Below are positions 60,251-64,000 of a stretch of DNA of 64,000 nucleotides, in pieces. The first letter of the stretch is position 1. Each line of letters opens with the position of its first letter. The DNA is from Lepidostoma basale. Taxonomy: Eukaryota; Arthropoda; Insecta; Trichoptera; Lepidostomatidae. The stretch covers positions 62,001 to 126,000 of the forward strand of contig JAHDVF020000437.1 in NCBI GenBank assembly GCA_022606425.2, written 5' to 3'. The notes under the pieces were generated by a model. The model ran no database searches. It had not been told where the DNA came from and saw only the letters and a list, made by a program, of their open reading frames with translations. The translations under genes and the position numbers were made by a program.

Positions 60251-60439
60251 GTTTTTATTTCTATTTTATTTTAAATGTTTATAAAAAAAAATAATAAAAA
60301 GAAATTGAAAAATAATTGTGACAGTCAGATATTTGACAGTAATCTTTTAGTTTAAATTCTTTTATGTTTTCGTAATTTAAGACAGAAAATTATTGTCAAT
60401 ATACTTTATATAACATTAAAAACTAAAAATAAATTGTAA

Positions 60440-60735
60440 TATCCAAAACATTAAGATGGGTTGGACACATGGAAAGAATGTATGAAGAAACAATGGTAAA
60501 AAAATATTCGTTAACGATGTAAATTGAACTAGAAACATAGGAAAACCGAGAAAAACGTGGCACTATCAAATATATCAAATATTGAATGTTGGCCACGTGA
60601 GGAGTCAGAAAAATCAACGCGCTTGCATGACACGATGTATGAATGTTGAGGAATGTGTCAGGAAAGAAAAGTGTGGCAGTCCATTATTTCTGCCAACGCC
60701 TTCGGGGAGACGGCGTGATGGTTAGTTAGTTATTG
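60440..60735 (+). mobile_element. RTE-A 3' end, TTAG-tailed
   Basis: 'ttaagatgggttggacacat', 'ccgagaaaaacgtggcacta', 'cgccttcggggagacggcgt', TTAG tail at 60720-60731. Confidence 0.85.
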
Positions 60736-60754
60736 TATTTTATATTATTTTTTT

Positions 60755-60947
60755 GTGGATGTTGGACGATCGAAGTGTGCGCGGGATATGCCTTTTGGTG
60801 GCGATGAGGTTCGCAACCCATCACACCGCGTCTCCCGCGGGGCGAAAAGAGAAGGATGGAGTTCCGCATCGGTTAAAGTGTGACAGTCCATTCTTTCTGT
60901 CTACCCTTTCGGGGAGACGGCGTGATGGCTAGTTAGTTAGAAGACTA
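60755..60947 (+). mobile_element. SINE-3 copy
   Basis: 'ttttgtggatgttggacgat', 'ggtggcgatgaggttcgcaa', 'aaaagagaaggatggagttc', shared LINE end, TTAG tail. Confidence 0.7.
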
Positions 60948-61049
60948 GATAGTGGTTCGTAAAGGTTGAATAAAAATTATAATATATAAGATATTTTTAT
61001 TTAATAAATTCAGTCTGATAACAGGACTGCTGCCCCAGACTGTACAATG

Positions 61050-61380
61050 GTAGATTAAGTTAACACGATAAGCCGTTGGCAGATGAATTGCGAAAGCGCT
61101 CAGATATTGTTATTAATAACGGGCGATAGTCGAATCCAATTCAGGGATTACATTTTACCAACCGCACGTAATAAGTTCGGTAAGTATTATTAATACTCGT
61201 ATACTCCCGTTACCACGCAGCGATTATAATATCTAGATTATACAAATAACACGTCACAAATAGACGAATACAGTGAGACTCTATCACTCATTTCGGTGCC
61301 TCTCTTCTATGTCTTATCTAGTATATATCACACGCTTAATAGTAAACTGACCGATTATGGTTTAGGTCACAATTGAGTTA
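61050..61380. promoter_or_regulatory. Non-repetitive mixed-composition stretch
   Basis: 'cgaaagcgctcagatattg', 'aataacgggcgatagtcg', 'gttaccacgcagcgattata'. No repeat match, no frame; possible conserved noncoding DNA. Confidence 0.25.
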
Positions 61381-61554
61381 CCATTAGACAGAGGCTTGTG
61401 TTAACGCTATCCATCTATTTTTCACAATGTTAACGCTATCCATTCGTAATACGATAATCGCTCACAATGTTAACGCTGTCCATTCGTACGTGTTTTTCGA
61501 CTGTTTTTGTTAATACACCGACTCATGTCAGATTGAGCAAAACTTGCTTTTTTC

Positions 61555-62775
61555 TCATGATATGTCTCACTTATATGTCTCAACACTATGTCTATTCCCT
61601 ATGTTTCATATCTATGTCTATTCAATATGTATCATCTTTATGTCTCATCTAATCTAGTAGATGGCAGCAACCTTCCGAAACCAGTCGACGTTAAACGCAA
61701 GAGGAAGCACACTAAAATTTTGTATAATTTTTTTTGTGTTTTCATTATTTATCTATAAGTCTCATCTCTATGTCTCTACTCTATGTCTCATCTCTATTTT
61801 TCATCTCTATGTCTCATCTCTATGTCTCATCTTTATATCTCATCTCTATGTCTCATCTCGATGTCTTTAAATGTTTTTTTTTTCTAAAAGTTTTATTGTA
61901 TAATATTTTATGGGAATGCCACGTTTCGCCTTGTAAATCATATATCGATGTCTCATCTGTATGTCTCATATCTGTGTATCGTCTCTATGTTTCATCTCTA
62001 TGTCTCACCTTTATGTCTCATATCTATGTCTCATCTTTAAGTCTCATCTCTATGTCTCGTGTCTCTGTCTCATCTTAATGTATCGTCCCTTTGTTTCATT
62101 TCTATGTCCTAACTCTAACATATATCTATTTTTTATAAGTATTATTTTTATAAGTATTATTTTTATAAGTATTATTTTATAATATATATCTCTATGTCTC
62201 ATATCGATGTCTCATCTCTATGTAACGTCTTTATGTTTCATCTATATGTCTCATCTCTATGTCTCATATTTAATTCTCATAATTATTATTATTATTATTA
62301 TTATTATTATTTTTTTTTTTTTTTTTTATGTACACAACAGGTCGTTTGGACCCAATTACTGTATACAACTTTTTTTTAGCTACTCTATTGATTCTCGTGA
62401 CATGTGATAGGTAGCCAATCTATCGCCATTTTATTGTCACGTGAATTCTACACCAGACCAAAGACAGTGTGACAATCACACTGCCATCGCCGGGAATCGA
62501 ACCCAGGACCTTCGGCATGGAAGTCAGAGCTCGTAACCACTCTGCCACGAAGGTCGTCGTTATGTCTAATGTCTGTGGCTCATTTTAATGTATTGTCTCT
62601 TAGTTTAATTTCTATGTCATAACTCTAACATACATCTCGTTTCTATGTCTTTTCTAAAAGTCTTATCTTTATGTCTCATCTCTATGTCTCAATCGATGTC
62701 CCATCTGCATGTCTCATCTCTATGTTATAACTCTAACACATATCTCTTTTCTTTGTCCTGTATATTTATAAGTAT
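61555..62775 (+). repeat. 13-bp minisatellite (ctatgtctcatct) with insertions
   Basis: Dozens of degenerate units across 1.2 kb. Interrupted by a family M piece at 61880-61945, by (TTA)n plus poly-T at 62285-62330, and by SINE-2 at 62380-62555. Because 13 is not a multiple of 3 the array reads as SHLYVSSLC-type peptide in all frames. Confidence 0.85.
62380..62558 (-). mobile_element. SINE-2, best full-length copy, antisense
   Basis: 'tcgtgacatgtgataggtag', 'tattgtcacgtgaattctac', 'cagtgtgacaatcacactgc', 'cgggaatcgaacccagg' (B box), 'accactctgccacgaaggtc' (A box and head). Confidence 0.85.
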
Positions 62776-62779
62776 TATC

Positions 62780-63200
62780 TCTATGTCTTATCAAAGACCA
62801 AGGTGATGGGCACGGAAAGGCTTGAATCAAAGTGGACGGCAACAGAATTGAGAATGTCCAAGAATATACCTGGGACACAATATTCGATTGGGCCGAGATA
62901 ACCAAACCGCAGAGCTAAAGAGAAGAATTGGACTAAGCTGGCCAGCTTTCGGAAACATGAGTTACATCCTTAAAAACCTAAAACGAAAATCAACCTAAAA
63001 CGAAAAGTCTACTTATGGTACTTATGGCCTTGAAACTGTTACATTGTCCAAACAAAGTGCCGAAAAACTACGAGTGACCCAAAGAGCCATGGACATAACC
63101 ATGTTAGGAATAAGTCTAAGAGATAGAGTCAGAAACGATGCGGTGATATAAAAAACAAAGGTCACTGACATCATCCGCTGGGTGGCGAAGTAAGGAGAAG
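62780..63200 (+). mobile_element. RTE-K-related LINE fragment
   Basis: 'aaagtgccgaaaaactacga', 'gacccaaagagccatggaca', 'aggaataagtctaagagata' encode SAEKLRVTQRAMDITMLGIS, matching 10967-10880 inverted. An earlier part at 62790-62930 is an unplaced LINE-like segment. Confidence 0.7.
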
Positions 63201-63269
63201 AAGATGTTTATAGAAGTATCTAAGTTGTATTTCATGCGGTACACTGTAGTCGCGAATGTATTATTTACG

Positions 63270-63500
63270 TCTGTATTTTTTCTTTGAAAAGGGGAGCCCG
63301 TATTCCATCGGAATCTCCGCTCTTTAAAGGGGGCAGCCTCCGCCTTTCAGGGAGACTTGTTAGGAGCATCATCTGTGAGCACAAAAGGTTTTTTTCTTAC
63401 TCAACAGAGTCCGCTTTCTTTTCAAAACTGCGCCAAAAAGGCGGGAAAGTATTATGTACATTTAATTGCGGGAAATCCAACATTGGAATGAAAATCTCCC
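63270..63500. promoter_or_regulatory. Mixed-composition noncoding segment
   Basis: 'aaaggggagcccgtattcca', 'gggggcagcctccgcctttc', 'gcgccaaaaaggcgggaaag'. No repeat match; a 74-codon frame is unsupported. Confidence 0.25.
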
Positions 63501-63719
63501 ATGAATAGGCGGATTTTTATTGTATTTACTTTTTTACTTGTTCGAAAATAAAGAATTCCAAAGAGGCGAAACGTTTTGAAAAATCTGTTTTATTTTGAGC
63601 CGCTATTGAAAATTTGAAAAGGTATAAATTGTTTATAGATACACAGTGAAGCATCGATGTGAACTCTCTTGAGACATTTTGTGAAGTCTTCAAACTCTTT
63701 GAAATATTTTCTTTAAAAT

Positions 63720-63870
63720 TTGTAACTTTACATTAATGACGGCTTTGGTTGTAAAGTGGCAACGGCTTTGACTACCACACCAAAAATTCGATTCCCGATG
63801 ATGACAGCGTGAAAAAATATTTGGCCCCAAAATACAATGTACAACGACCTTCGTAGCCTAGTGGTTAATA
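63720..63870 (+). mobile_element. SINE-2 remnants
   Basis: 'aaaattcgattcccgatgat' (B box and following 'gacagcgtg') and then 'cgaccttcgtagcctagtgg' (a head). Confidence 0.55.
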
Positions 63871-63876
63871 ATAATA

Positions 63877-64000
63877 AGAGTATTTCAAGGATAAGGGATC
63901 TTGGTATTGTTTATGAAAGTAGGCTGACTTTCTATACTCACATTGAGAGAATATGTGGAGTTGCACATATTCTCTTAATGTGATTTATTCTCCGAACTGG
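63877..64000 (+). mobile_element. CR1-B fragment cut by window edge
   Basis: Encodes 'GIVYESRLTF' and 'HIERICGVAH', matching antisense 5870-5975. Continues beyond the window. Confidence 0.8.

Noticed and set aside
61661..62407. Long frames rich in SHLYVSSLC as a coding gene
   Set aside because: They come from translating a 13-bp pyrimidine-rich minisatellite; all frames give similar peptides.
62470..62555. tRNA-like sequence on the minus strand as a tRNA gene
   Set aside because: Repeated with the same body in at least four places (SINE-2).

Overview
The window is eukaryotic nuclear DNA, very AT-rich, with spliced coding exons, tRNA-derived SINEs and many decayed non-LTR retrotransposons. 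The repeat types (RTE-like LINE ends, tRNA-SINEs, GCGAAAC-bearing foldback elements) point to an insect, most likely a moth or butterfly. That lineage call rests on recall of repeat styles, not on a search. I see no bacterial gene, CRISPR array, rRNA gene or functional tRNA gene.

Host gene. The only convincing cellular gene is a + strand gene with three in-phase exons at 23555-23787, 25187-25362 and 33240-33406 (stop 33404-33406). They encode about 191 C-terminal residues, rich in Ser/Pro/Arg. Earlier exons must lie left of the window or be unrecognised. The two visible introns are about 1.4 kb and 7.9 kb. Several GC-rich islands without open frames lie in the AT-rich surroundings and could be conserved regulatory DNA.

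Repeats. Most of the sequence is nested transposon debris. Family labels used below: RTE-A (protein ends in a 'LRWFGHMER ... ILSAYPSGETA' type sequence; TTAG or TTG simple tails; dozens of pieces on both strands); RTE-E, -F, -F2, -H, -J, -K, -L, -N, -O, -P (other LINE C-terminal families); CR1-B (CR1/Jockey-superfamily; one copy at about 49.7-53.1 kb has an uninterrupted 937-residue endonuclease/RT frame); L2-I (L2/CR1-like with an ATT tail); SINE-1 and SINE-2 (tRNA-derived); SINE-3 (shares the RTE-A 3' end); repeats C and D (short, noncoding, unclassified); hAT, Harbinger, mariner and pogo/Tigger remnants; and foldback family M. Insertion order can be read from target-site duplications (TSDs), for example an RTE-A copy inside a hAT element inside an RTE-K copy at 9.9-11.0 kb.

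Main novelty. Several apparently unrelated short foldback or tandem repeat families share one RNA-like layout: a CUGANGA-like heptamer, one extra nucleotide, a short hairpin, GAAA, a short palindrome (CAGCTG, CTAG, CCGG, CATG or CAAATTTG) and then a UH dinucleotide. In several copies the flanks also pair where hammerhead helix I should be. This is the layout of type-I hammerhead ribozymes with a palindromic helix III, known from Penelope-like elements and retrozymes. The clearest loci are 27442-27515 (-), 53804-53863 (+), 30624-30670 (+), 35498-35533 (+) and 13641-13670 (-). A four-unit tandem array at 38985-39605 carries the related family-M block.

Layout. 1-9.4 kb: LINE debris, a minisatellite, and a CR1-B copy inside repeat D. 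9.5-12.7 kb: triple nest. 12.8-23.5 kb: foldbacks, L2-I copies, SINEs. 23.5-33.5 kb: host gene with intronic transposons. 33.5-46.3 kb: hammerhead-like foldbacks, tandem array, LINEs. 46.9-53.1 kb: mariner remnant and CR1-B. 53.3-64 kb: hammerhead-like block, a large palindrome, a hAT element, SINEs and a 13-bp minisatellite.
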